From Flavihumibacter solisilvae (GTDB taxonomy: Bacteria; Bacteroidota; Bacteroidia; Chitinophagales; Chitinophagaceae), in assembly GCF_000814475.1 (NCBI RefSeq), contig NZ_JSVC01000013.1, forward strand, positions 1 to 64,000: 64,000 nucleotides of DNA. The letters run 5' to 3'. Each line of letters begins with the position of its first letter. Position 1 is the stretch's first letter. Shown here in pieces: positions 16,950 to 24,975 of this stretch. The notes under the pieces were generated by a model. It was not told the origin of the DNA. It did not search any database and saw nothing but the letters and a program-made list of their open reading frames with translations. The position numbers and the translations under genes were made by a program.

Positions 16950-17665
16950 TCAACTGCATCATCATAGACGACGAGCCGCTGGCACGTAAGGGACTGATGG
17001 AATACATCAGGGAGGTGGATTTGCTCCAGCTCGCCGGGGAGTTTGACAGTCCGCTTAAAGCCATGACAACCATCCGCGAAGTATCACAGCCGCTGCTCTT
17101 CCTGGATATCCAGATGCCTAAGATCACCGGGCTGGAATTTTTCCGCTCGCTTAAACAGCCGCTGCCGGTGATCTTTGTAACTGCCTATCCGCAGTTTGCG
17201 ATCGACGGGTTCGACCTCAATGCGCTGGATTACCTGGTGAAGCCGGTATCGTTCGAGCGGTTCCTGCAGGGGGTAATGAAAGCGAAGGAATACTATGAAT
17301 TGCGCCAGCAGAACCGGTTGTCCGGCAAAGAGGCGCAGGAGGACAGCTTCTACATCAAATCAGACAACAAGTTGGTCAGGATCCAGTTCGACGAGATCCT
17401 GTTCGTGGAAGCATTACAGAATTACGTGGTCGTACATACGCGGGATAAGAAGTTCATTACCTACCTGACCTTCCGGTCGGTTGAGGAATACCTGCCTGAA
17501 CAATCGTTTATCCGTACCCATAAGTCATACCTGGTGGCAGCGGATAAGGTTGCCAGCATCGAAGCCAACGAACTGCTGGTAGGGGAGCACCGCATTCCCA
17601 TCAGCCGGAATGAAAAGGAAGCGGTATTGGAAAAGTTGCTGAAAGGAAAGTTTTTGAAAAGGTAG
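16946..17665 (+). CDS. LytTR-family response regulator
   Basis: 239-residue two-component regulator. The receiver domain (1-120) has acidic residues IIDDEPLA, the phosphorylated Asp in LFLDIQMPKITG, Thr in FVTAYP and Lys in DYLVKP. A linker leads to a LytTR DNA-binding domain (about 140-235) with VEALQNYVVVHT and IRTHKSYLVA. It partners the overlapping LytS kinase. LytTR domains bind pairs of short direct repeats spaced by about two helical turns. The target genes are unknown; glnS follows after 32 bp but is probably not part of the regulon. Confidence 0.94.
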   Translation: MINCIIIDDEPLARKGLMEYIREVDLLQLAGEFDSPLKAMTTIREVSQPLLFLDIQMPKITGLEFFRSLKQPLPVIFVTAYPQFAIDGFDLNALDYLVKPVSFERFLQGVMKAKEYYELRQQNRLSGKEAQEDSFYIKSDNKLVRIQFDEILFVEALQNYVVVHTRDKKFITYLTFRSVEEYLPEQSFIRTHKSYLVAADKVASIEANELLVGEHRIPISRNEKEAVLEKLLKGKFLKR

Positions 17666-17697
17666 TAAATTCGCCCTTTCAAAGGAATCTACTACAT

Positions 17698-19377
17698 ATG
17701 AGCGAAATCAAGAAGGAAGAAGAAAAAGGCCACAATTTTATTGAAGAGATTATAGAAGAGGATCTTGCTGCCGGCAAATACAGTAAGATCATTACCCGAT
17801 TCCCGCCTGAACCCAATGGTTACCTGCATATTGGTCATGCCTCGAGCATTTGCCTGAATTTCGGGCTCACGCTGAAATACCCGGGTCATACCAATCTGCG
17901 GTTTGATGATACCAATCCCGTTACGGAAGAAACAGAATATGTCGAAAGCATCAAGGATGATATCCGCTGGCTGGGCTTTGAATGGGAGAATGAACATTAC
18001 GCATCAGATTATTTTCCCCAGTTATATGATTTCGCTGTACAGCTGGTTAAAAGAGGACTTGCCTATGTAGACGATTCGACCTCTGAGGCGATCGCGTCTA
18101 TGAAAGGCACTCCAACTGAACCTGGGGTTAATAGTCCCTTCCGTAATCGCAGCAGCGAAGAGAACCTCGACCTGCTGGAGCGGATGAAGAATGGTGAATT
18201 CCCTGATGGGGCACGCACCTTAAGGGCGAAGATCGATATGGCGCATCCCAACATGCTGATGCGCGACCCGATCCTGTACCGGATCAAACACGCGCATCAC
18301 CACCGGACCGGCGAAGCCTGGTGTATTTACCCGATGTATGATTTTGCACATGGGCAGAGCGACTCCATTGAAACCGTGACTCATTCCCTCTGTACGATGG
18401 AGTTTGTGCCTCACCGTGAGTTGTACGACTGGCTGATCGGCAGGCTGGAGATTTATCCTTCCCACCAATATGAATTTGCACGCCGCAACCTCAATTATAC
18501 CGTAACCAGCAAGCGTAAACTGCTGCAGCTGGTAAATGAAAAACACGTTACGGGTTGGGATGACCCGCGGATGCCAACAATCACGGGATTACGCCGCCGC
18601 GGTTATACGCCGGAAAGCATCCGCGACTTCTGCGAGCGCATTGGTATCGCCAAGCGCGAAAATCTGATTGACGTATCCCTGCTGGAATTCTGCGTCCGCG
18701 AGCACCTCAACAAGATCGCACACCGCCGCATGGTGGTATTTGACCCGCTGAAAGTGGTGGTCACCAATTATCCGGAAGGACAGGTGGAAATGCTGCCGAG
18801 TGAAGACAATCCCGAAGAAGAAAAGGTAACCTACCGCGAAATGCCCTTCAGCAGGGAACTGTATATCGAGGCGGATGATTTCATGGAGAACCCGCCGAAG
18901 AAGTATTTCAGGCTGGCACCCGGACAAATGGTTCGCCTGAAAAGCGCTTACATTATCCGTTGTGATGAAGTGATCAAAGATGAAAGCGGGAAAGTGACTG
19001 AGGTTCATTGCAGCTATATTCCCGAGAGCCGCAGTGGTTCCGATACTTCAGGGATCAATGTGAAGGGAACGCTGCATTGGGTGAGCATTGCCCATGCCGT
19101 GAATGCTGAGATCCGTTTGTACGACCGGCTCTTCAGGGTGGAGGACCCATCCAGCGAGGAAGGCGATTTCAAGGATTACATCAATCCTGATTCCCTGCAG
19201 GTGGTGACTAACGTATATGCTGAACCGAGCCTGCTGAAGTCGACCTTCAATGACCGTTACCAGTTTCTGCGTAAGGGCTACTTCACGCTCGACAAGGATA
19301 CCAGCGAAGACCGCCTCGTATTCAACCGAACAGTAACTCTCAAAGACACCTGGGCGAAAGAGCAGAAAAAATCTTGA
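17698..19377 (+). CDS. glnS: Glutamine-tRNA ligase
   Basis: 559-residue class I aminoacyl-tRNA synthetase that charges tRNA-Gln directly. The HIGH signature appears in PEPNGYLHIGHAS, and the KMSKS-like loop is VTSKRKL. The C-terminal beta-barrel anticodon-binding domains occupy about 340-550. Length agrees with bacterial GlnRS. Direct glutaminylation implies that tRNA-Gln transamidation is not essential in this organism. The gene begins with a charged 20-residue extension (EIKKEEEKGHNFIEEIIEED). The ACCCGTCGGGT element copy 2 starts 8 bp after the stop codon. Confidence 0.96.
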   Translation: MSEIKKEEEKGHNFIEEIIEEDLAAGKYSKIITRFPPEPNGYLHIGHASSICLNFGLTLKYPGHTNLRFDDTNPVTEETEYVESIKDDIRWLGFEWENEHYASDYFPQLYDFAVQLVKRGLAYVDDSTSEAIASMKGTPTEPGVNSPFRNRSSEENLDLLERMKNGEFPDGARTLRAKIDMAHPNMLMRDPILYRIKHAHHHRTGEAWCIYPMYDFAHGQSDSIETVTHSLCTMEFVPHRELYDWLIGRLEIYPSHQYEFARRNLNYTVTSKRKLLQLVNEKHVTGWDDPRMPTITGLRRRGYTPESIRDFCERIGIAKRENLIDVSLLEFCVREHLNKIAHRRMVVFDPLKVVVTNYPEGQVEMLPSEDNPEEEKVTYREMPFSRELYIEADDFMENPPKKYFRLAPGQMVRLKSAYIIRCDEVIKDESGKVTEVHCSYIPESRSGSDTSGINVKGTLHWVSIAHAVNAEIRLYDRLFRVEDPSSEEGDFKDYINPDSLQVVTNVYAEPSLLKSTFNDRYQFLRKGYFTLDKDTSEDRLVFNRTVTLKDTWAKEQKKS

Positions 19378-19384
19378 CGGAATC

Positions 19385-19472
19385 ACCTGTCGGGTTTTCT
19401 CCCGCCGGTTTTTACCCGTCGGGTCTCACCCGTCGGGTACCACCCGTCGGGTGAGATTGGGTGAAAACACCG
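19385..19472 (+). repeat. ACCCGTCGGGT palindrome-array element, copy 2
   Basis: It contains one variant unit (ACCTGTCGGGT, 19385), one degenerate unit near 19400, and three perfect ACCCGTCGGGT units at 19414, 19428 and 19442 with a 14-bp period. The tail TTGGGTGAAAACACCG (19457-19472) is identical to that of copy 1. It sits between glnS and the small membrane-protein gene, ending 4 bp before that gene's ATG, so it must form that gene's leader or lie within its promoter. Confidence 0.85.
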
Positions 19473-19476
19473 TTTA

Positions 19477-19875
19477 ATGCAGTTCCTCAACATATTCTTT
19501 TTCATATTCCATACGGCATTCACCCTGTTTAATATAACGGGGTGGATGTTTCGTAAAACAAGGAAGTGGAATCTAATCACCCTTTTTCTAACGGCCTTTT
19601 CCTGGTTTGTGCTTGGGATCTGGTATGGTTGGGGCTATTGCTTCTGCACCGACTGGCATTGGGATGTCAGGGAGAAACTGGGCTACCACGATGAGCAACA
19701 GTCCTACATTCATTTCCTGATTGCGAAACTGACCGGCCTTGAACTCAAAGCTAAGCTCGTCGAAACCGGTACAGTGATCGTCTTCGCCTTCAGCCTCGTG
19801 ATGAGTCTCTGGTTGAACTTTCGCGACCGCAAGCGCGAACTCAACCGCAAGCGCGACCGTCGCACCCCTTTTTAA
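19477..19875 (+). CDS. Small membrane protein, DUF2784-like
   Basis: 132-residue protein with three hydrophobic segments (about 2-22, 32-54, 95-113). The segment between them (WYGWGYCFCTDWHWDVREKL) carries the Cys/Trp pattern of DUF2784 membrane proteins of Bacteroidota, whose function is unknown. The extreme C-terminus is very basic (RDRKRELNRKRDRR) and encoded by a short DNA repeat (ACCGCAAGCGCGA twice, 18 bp apart). The ATG comes 4 bp after repeat element copy 2. Its stop overlaps the convergent GNAT gene by 4 nt. Confidence 0.75.
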   Translation: MQFLNIFFFIFHTAFTLFNITGWMFRKTRKWNLITLFLTAFSWFVLGIWYGWGYCFCTDWHWDVREKLGYHDEQQSYIHFLIAKLTGLELKAKLVETGTVIVFAFSLVMSLWLNFRDRKRELNRKRDRRTPF

Positions 19876-20429
19876 TTTTTGAATTTCAACAGCACAACCA
19901 CCCAATCGTCAGTGGAATCCTTATGCCTGTGCACCACTTCGAAGCCCGCCCGCTCATGGGCGCGCAGGGAACGGCCATTGCTGGTCGAGATCTCGGTGAC
20001 GGCAAAATCGAAGCGGGAAGAAAACAACTCGCGGTGTTTGGTATACAATCCATCGAAGACTCCCTTACCGCGATATTCGGCAGCAACACAAATCTGGCCG
20101 ATCACGTAATAGTTATAATCGCTCAATGGCCGGCCACCATAACGAATTAGATCAAACTGGGCGAACATGGGTTCAAGTGCGGGGATCAGTCTCCGGCATT
20201 CCGCCGACATCACCAATGCATAACCAGCAAGCGCATTGCCTTCAACAGCAATTACGGACGGAACCAGGTCATGCATCTGCTGCAGCCATTCACGGCTATG
20301 CCTGATCGTGAGGAAACCGTCCGCAGCTTTTTCATCAGGATTCAGCGTATCCTTATGATACTTCTGCTGAAGGGCAAGAATAGCATCCAGCTCTTCCGGT
20401 TTGCTTACCTGTTTATAAACAAGTGACAT
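19872..20429 (-). CDS. GNAT-family N-acetyltransferase
   Basis: 185-residue acetyl-CoA-dependent N-acetyltransferase fold (PF00583). The acetyl-CoA site is visible in QICVAAEYRGKGVFDGLY (V-x-x-x-x-R-G-x-G form), followed by ISTSNGRSLRAHERAGFEVV, the usual beta5-alpha4 segment. The substrate is unknown. It lies 15 bp downstream of the M20 peptidase on the same strand, so the two are likely co-transcribed; a role in processing peptides or amino acids released by the peptidase is possible but not shown. Confidence 0.88.
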   Translation of the reverse strand: MSLVYKQVSKPEELDAILALQQKYHKDTLNPDEKAADGFLTIRHSREWLQQMHDLVPSVIAVEGNALAGYALVMSAECRRLIPALEPMFAQFDLIRYGGRPLSDYNYYVIGQICVAAEYRGKGVFDGLYTKHRELFSSRFDFAVTEISTSNGRSLRAHERAGFEVVHRHKDSTDDWVVVLLKFKN

Positions 20430-20444
20430 TACATCTGCATTGTT

Positions 20445-21788
20445 TTAGAAAGCCCGTTTTTCCTTTGTTGCAGATTTTGTTTTCTGGTATTGTACAGGAT
20501 AGTCAAATACGATATTGCAGAAGGCCTTCACGCCGACATCAAGACGGCTGTCATCGATATAAAAGTCGGGAGTATGATGCCCCGGCGCCTTTAAAGGGTC
20601 GTTACCCTTAGGCATTCCGCCGAGATTAAAAAACAATGCAGGCGCCTTTTCGCCAAAATAGGAGAAATCTTCAGATCCTGTCGTCCAGGACTGGCTCATC
20701 AGGTTATTCGGTCCTGCTGCTTTTGCGAGTGAAGGCGCCATCATAGCTGCCAGTGCGGAGTCATTGTAGGTCACCAGTGTTTTGGTATCGATGGAAACAT
20801 CTACCGTTGCGCCGGAAGCTGCGGCAATACTTTCTGCAGTCAGCTTGATGCGCCGGTGCACGTCCTTCTGCATCGTGGCATCCAGCGTGCGGATCGTGCC
20901 TTCGATCAGCGCTTCTTCAGGAATGATATTATTCCGAACCCCACTGTGGAACTTGCCTACAGTAATCACTACGGGTGCTTTCACGATGTTCTGCTGGCGG
21001 CTTACGATCGTCTGTAGCCCGTTGATGATCTGCGTGCCTACTACGATCGGATCAATACTTCCCCAGGGCGCAGAGCCATGGGCCTGCTTACCTTTTACTT
21101 TAATGGTAAACCAGTCTGATGAAGCCATGAATGCACCGGGTTTATATTTTATTACGCCTGATTCAATAGAGGATGAAATATGCAAACCGAAGATGGCATC
21201 AACCTTAGGGTTGTCCATTACCCCTTCCTTCACCATCAGTGGTGCACCGCCTTCTTCTTCACCTGGTGGACCTTCTTCCGCAGGCTGGAATATGAATTTC
21301 ACTGTTCCCTGTATATCCTTCTTCATCCCTGCCAGTACTTCCGCCGTGCCCATTAAAATGGCAACATGACTATCGTGTCCACAAGCATGCATCACAGGTA
21401 CTGTTTGTCCGAGGTAATCTGCTTTCACTGTCGATTTGAAAGGAACGTCAACCCTCTCCTCAACCGGAAGGGCATCCATATCGGCACGCAGCGCCATAAC
21501 AGGACCAGGCTTCCCGCCTTTCAGGATCCCTACCACGCCTGTCAGCGCAACTTTTTCCTGCACTTCAATGCCCAGTGAACGCAAATGGGTGGCGATATAT
21601 TCCATCGTTTTGAACTCCCTGTTTCCCAACTCGGGATGCTCATGGAGATAACGCCGCCATTCAATAACCTTTGGAAGAATTGCTTTCGCTTTTGCGTCTA
21701 TTGATGAGGGTGAGGAGGTGCTTTGTGACCAGGCTATTGGGTTGATCGCCAACAGGAATAAGAGCAGTTGGGGAAAACGAAATTTCAT
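20445..21788 (-). CDS. Secreted M20-family amidohydrolase/peptidase
   Basis: 447-residue metal-dependent hydrolase with a signal peptide (hydrophobic 6-18, cleavage near WSQ). It belongs to the M20D group that includes hippurate hydrolase, IAA-amino acid hydrolase and N-acyl-L-amino acid amidohydrolase. Motifs: HEHPELGNREF, ALRADMDALPVEE, HACGHDSHVAIL and the metal-binding acidic EEGPPGEEEGGA. A dimerisation domain occupies about 210-320. Export to the periplasm suggests scavenging of N-acyl amino acids or peptides. The GNAT gene follows. Confidence 0.92.
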   Translation of the reverse strand: MKFRFPQLLLFLLAINPIAWSQSTSSPSSIDAKAKAILPKVIEWRRYLHEHPELGNREFKTMEYIATHLRSLGIEVQEKVALTGVVGILKGGKPGPVMALRADMDALPVEERVDVPFKSTVKADYLGQTVPVMHACGHDSHVAILMGTAEVLAGMKKDIQGTVKFIFQPAEEGPPGEEEGGAPLMVKEGVMDNPKVDAIFGLHISSSIESGVIKYKPGAFMASSDWFTIKVKGKQAHGSAPWGSIDPIVVGTQIINGLQTIVSRQQNIVKAPVVITVGKFHSGVRNNIIPEEALIEGTIRTLDATMQKDVHRRIKLTAESIAAASGATVDVSIDTKTLVTYNDSALAAMMAPSLAKAAGPNNLMSQSWTTGSEDFSYFGEKAPALFFNLGGMPKGNDPLKAPGHHTPDFYIDDSRLDVGVKAFCNIVFDYPVQYQKTKSATKEKRAF

Positions 21789-21840
21789 ATCTATCGGTTG
21801 ATTGGGTAAATTAGAAAAAATCTCCAGTAAAACAAGTGAT

Positions 21841-22317
21841 ATGAAAAGGAATGTCCTTTTGCGATCAGCGTTGCTGCTGGTACTGCCAGCTGTTTTTCAT
21901 ATCGCCTGTACCCCTTCATTAAATTCCTATACTACGCCCACAAATTTGCTGGGCCGGCTCGACAACGATCCCCGCCTTTCTGCATTTTCGAGCCTGCTGA
22001 GCAGGGTTCCGAAAATCGGAAAGTTGCTTGGTGGCAAGACAAAGTATACCATTCTTGCGCCCACCAACGAAGCCATTGCTGATATGGGCCAGGATGCCAT
22101 TGCAGGATTTACCGGGAGTAAAGAGGGGCTCCAACACCTCGGAAATGTAGTGAAGAACCATATGATCCGCGATGTAAAATCGCCGGACGAGGTCCGTTCC
22201 GGCAATACTGTGACGCTGAAAGGCGATACGTTGCGCGCTGTACAATTGGAATATGTCGGCGAGCCGATAACCGCCGATAATGGTATTATACTGGTGGTAG
22301 CAAAAGTAATCCGTTAG
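21841..22317 (+). CDS. Fasciclin-domain lipoprotein
   Basis: 158-residue lipoprotein with hydrophobic residues 6-20 and a lipobox ending IAC (Cys near 22), followed by one fasciclin (FAS1, PF02469) domain. The H1 motif reads TKYTILAPTNEAI and the second conserved box NGIILVVAKVI. FAS1 proteins mediate adhesion at cell surfaces. The frame is open from 21802, but the 13 extra residues would spoil the signal peptide, so 21841 is chosen. It is divergent from the M20 gene. Confidence 0.88.
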   Translation: MKRNVLLRSALLLVLPAVFHIACTPSLNSYTTPTNLLGRLDNDPRLSAFSSLLSRVPKIGKLLGGKTKYTILAPTNEAIADMGQDAIAGFTGSKEGLQHLGNVVKNHMIRDVKSPDEVRSGNTVTLKGDTLRAVQLEYVGEPITADNGIILVVAKVIR

Positions 22318-22329
22318 GCCCTGATGACT

Positions 22330-23895
22330 TTATCTGTGTTCGCCAAAAACGCTTCTCAGTTCATCTGCTATTTCCCCCAGCGTGCATTTGTATTCTACTG
22401 CTTCGATCACGGCAGGCATTATATTTTCGCCACTTGATGCTTTATCATTGAGCGACTGGAGTACCTGGTCCACCATTGCCGGGTCACGGTTGTTGCGGAG
22501 GGCTTCAAGCTTCTGGGTCTGCACCTTTCGGATGGAATCGTCGACACGGAAAACCGGGATATTATCCGGCTGGTCAACCCTGAACCTGTTTACTCCAACA
22601 ATGATCTTGTCACCTGTTTCGATCTTCCGTTGGTAATCGTACGCGCTGCGGGCGATCTCTTCCTGGATAAATCCTTCTTCGAGCGCGCTTACGCTGCCTC
22701 CCATGGCCTCGATCTTTGCGATCAGGTCCCAGGCATGCTGTTCGAGCTCGGCAGTGAGTGCCTCCACAAAATAGGAACCGGCAAGCGGATCAACGGTATC
22801 GGCAATCCCACTTTCAAATGCGGTGATCTGTTGTGTGCGCAGGGCAATGCGTGCAGCTTCTTCTGTTGGCAGGCTCAGCGCCTCATCGTAGCCGTTCGTA
22901 TGCAATGATTGTGTTCCGCCCAATACGGCAGCAATGGTCTGGATAGTCACCCGGCTGATATTGTTCAGGGGTTGCTGGGCAGTAAGAGTGCTGCCGCCGG
23001 TCTGCGTATGGAATCGCAGCATCATAGCCCGTGGATCCGTCGCACCCAGCGATTTCATTATTGTAGCCCACATCCTCCGTGCAGCACGGAATTTTGCCAC
23101 CTCTTCAAAGAGGTTATTGTGCGCATTGAAGAAAAATGAAAGCCTTTTCCCAAACACATTGATATCGAGACCACGTTCCAATGCTGCCTGTACATAGGCG
23201 CGGCCATTACTGAGCGTGAATGCCACTTCCTGCACAGCTGTAGAGCCGGCCTCACGGATATGGTAGCCCGAAATTGAGATGGTATTCCACTTCGGTACAT
23301 TATCACTGCACCATTCGAAGATGTCGGTAACGATCCTCATCGAAGGTTTTGGCGGGTAGATGAAAGTTCCGCGGGCTGCATATTCTTTCAGGATGTCATT
23401 CTGGATCGTGCCGGAGATCTTTTTCAGGTCGGCCCCCTGTTGTTTCGCCATCGCCACATACAGGGAGAGCAGGATAAACCCGGTTGCATTGATGGTCATG
23501 GAGGTGCTGACATCCTCAAGTTTAATACCCTGGAACAGGGCATGCATGTCTTCAATGCTATTGATGGATACACCAACTTTTCCCACTTCCCCTTCGGCGA
23601 GGGGATGGTCGCTGTCATACCCGATCTGGGTGGGCAGGTCGAAGGCGACACTGAGTCCCATTACGCCCTGCGACAGCAGGTAATGATATCTTTTGTTGCT
23701 TTCTTCGGCGGTACTGAAACCTGCGTACTGGCGCATAGTCCAGGGTTTGCCCCTGTACATATCAGGCTGCACGCCGCGGGTAAACGGAAACTGGCCCGGC
23801 TGCTCTTTTGTGTCGAGTGAACCGGGCAGGTCTTCCTGCCGATAGATTTCCTTTATTTCAATTTCACTATCTGTCAGGATCTTTTTATCTGGCAT
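22330..23895 (-). CDS. Methylmalonyl-CoA mutase, catalytic (large) subunit without B12 domain
   Basis: 521-residue TIM-barrel catalytic domain of adenosylcobalamin acyl-CoA mutases (PF01642). The substrate-site residues are those of methylmalonyl-CoA mutase rather than isobutyryl-CoA mutase: Tyr57 in RQYAGFST (Phe in isobutyryl-CoA mutase) and Arg in [11 protein letters not shown] (Gln there). It ends without the usual C-terminal B12-binding domain (no DxHxxG motif), so it must work with a separate small subunit that is not in this window. It would link propionyl-CoA/methylmalonyl-CoA and succinyl-CoA. It lies downstream of a hypothetical membrane-anchored protein in the same operon. Confidence 0.9.
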   Translation of the reverse strand: MPDKKILTDSEIEIKEIYRQEDLPGSLDTKEQPGQFPFTRGVQPDMYRGKPWTMRQYAGFSTAEESNKRYHYLLSQGVMGLSVAFDLPTQIGYDSDHPLAEGEVGKVGVSINSIEDMHALFQGIKLEDVSTSMTINATGFILLSLYVAMAKQQGADLKKISGTIQNDILKEYAARGTFIYPPKPSMRIVTDIFEWCSDNVPKWNTISISGYHIREAGSTAVQEVAFTLSNGRAYVQAALERGLDINVFGKRLSFFFNAHNNLFEEVAKFRAARRMWATIMKSLGATDPRAMMLRFHTQTGGSTLTAQQPLNNISRVTIQTIAAVLGGTQSLHTNGYDEALSLPTEEAARIALRTQQITAFESGIADTVDPLAGSYFVEALTAELEQHAWDLIAKIEAMGGSVSALEEGFIQEEIARSAYDYQRKIETGDKIIVGVNRFRVDQPDNIPVFRVDDSIRKVQTQKLEALRNNRDPAMVDQVLQSLNDKASSGENIMPAVIEAVEYKCTLGEIADELRSVFGEHR

Positions 23896-23920
23896 GGCAA
23901 TCGTTTTTGTTTTTTCTACA

Positions 23921-24457
23921 TCAGCTGATCAGTTTCTTAGCTTCGAAACTCAAGGCTTCCTGTACCATGGTATGCATGGAGCCCTGTGGCTGACTCATGA
24001 TGAACTCGATGATCTTCTTGTTGAATTCAAGTCCGCTCGTTTCATTGGGAAGGATAGACGCCAGTTGGTTTATGATATGGATGTTCTGTTCTTTCAGGTT
24101 ACGAATGGCCTCCCACGCTTCATTGCTTACATAGATCTGCTGGGACAGGTTATAGTCGAACTCCTGCTTAATGGCTGCCGTGAGCAGCTGTTGCATGGAA
24201 CGTTTGTCAAGTCCGGGTTCGTTATTCCTGCTGATCACGTTCGGCAATGCGATCCGTTCTGCAAGGATCACCAGTCGCTCGTAAGCCGCCAGTTTCATCT
24301 GTTTTGAGCTGGCAGTGGCAGTAGTGTCTGAAGCTTTTTCCTTAGGGCCGGAATCTTCGGCTATGGCACGCTTGTCTTTCTGGTAAAAATAAAAATACAG
24401 ACCCGCGATAACGATGAGCAGGCCTACGGCAAGGTAAATCATGAGATTCGTTTCCAT
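23921..24457 (-). CDS. Hypothetical membrane-anchored protein
   Basis: 178-residue protein with one N-terminal membrane helix (about residues 5-24, [20 protein letters not shown]). A short basic and Ala/Thr/Ser linker leads to a helical cytoplasmic domain with a conserved-looking stretch ([19 protein letters not shown]). The start at 24457 is chosen because a promoter box (24479-24486, minus) overlaps the longer alternative. It is 25 bp upstream of the mutase gene on the same strand and likely co-transcribed. The family is not one I can name with confidence; a function tied to the mutase is only inferred from position. Confidence 0.78.
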   Translation of the reverse strand: METNLMIYLAVGLLIVIAGLYFYFYQKDKRAIAEDSGPKEKASDTTATASSKQMKLAAYERLVILAERIALPNVISRNNEPGLDKRSMQQLLTAAIKQEFDYNLSQQIYVSNEAWEAIRNLKEQNIHIINQLASILPNETSGLEFNKKIIEFIMSQPQGSMHTMVQEALSFEAKKLIS

Positions 24458-24478
24458 TACTGTGGAGATTATAGGCAG

Positions 24479-24486
24479 CAAATTTA
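24479..24486 (-). promoter_or_regulatory. Bacteroidota -7 box for hypothetical-mutase operon
   Basis: On the minus strand TAAATTTG, an exact TAnnTTTG, 21 nt upstream of the ATG at 24457. No TTG at the expected distance was found. Confidence 0.45.
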
Positions 24487-24528
24487 ACGGTGGATTGCAT
24501 CCGTAAACCCTTTTGCTTTGGAAATGTT

Positions 24529-24536
24529 ATTTTTGT
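24529..24536 (+). promoter_or_regulatory. Bacteroidota -7 box for the IscA-type gene
   Basis: TATTTTTG, an exact TAnnTTTG, 14 nt before the ATG. The only nearby TTTTG (24512-24516) is 12 nt away, shorter than usual. Confidence 0.5.
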
Positions 24537-24550
24537 AAAAATTTGACTTC

Positions 24551-24892
24551 ATGGAAACTACTATACAGGCTCCGGTAACTTTCACACCCGGGGCAATAAC
24601 GGAACTGACGAGACTGATGAATGAACCGGGGTTTGAGTCAAAGGTTTTAAGGGTAGGAGTGAAGGGCGGCGGATGTTCCGGCCTCAGCTATGTACTTGGC
24701 TTTGATGAGACCCAGGAAGGCGATGATCATTTTGAGATCAACGGCATTCCCTGCGTAATGAATAAATCGCATGGCATGTACCTGATGGGAATGGAAATTG
24801 ACTGGCAGGATGGACTGAATTCCCGCGGTTTCACATTCACAAATCCCAATGCAAGCAAAACCTGCGGATGCGGCACCAGCTTCGCCGTGTAA
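24551..24892 (+). CDS. IscA/HesB-type iron-sulfur cluster carrier
   Basis: 113-residue A-type carrier that accepts and passes Fe-S clusters to apoproteins in the cytoplasm. The three invariant cysteines are visible: one in GGGCSGLSY and the CxC near the C-terminus in TCGCGTSF. The length is normal for IscA/ErpA/SufA. No other isc or suf gene is adjacent. Assignment to IscA, ErpA or SufA cannot be settled from sequence alone. Confidence 0.94.
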   Translation: METTIQAPVTFTPGAITELTRLMNEPGFESKVLRVGVKGGGCSGLSYVLGFDETQEGDDHFEINGIPCVMNKSHGMYLMGMEIDWQDGLNSRGFTFTNPNASKTCGCGTSFAV

Positions 24893-24923
24893 GCAGATCA
24901 ACTGATTTTTCCGCTGGTGACAG

Positions 24924-24960
24924 CAAAAAAAAAGCAACCCCGAAAGGTTGCTTTTCTTTT
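24924..24960. terminator. Bidirectional Rho-independent terminator
   Basis: Perfect 10-bp stem (24930-24939 with 24946-24955, CCGAAA loop). T-rich sequence follows on the plus strand and an A run precedes it, giving a T run on the minus strand. It separates the convergent IscA-type gene and secDF. Confidence 0.85.
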
Positions 24961-24975
24961 TATCGTCCGAACCGT

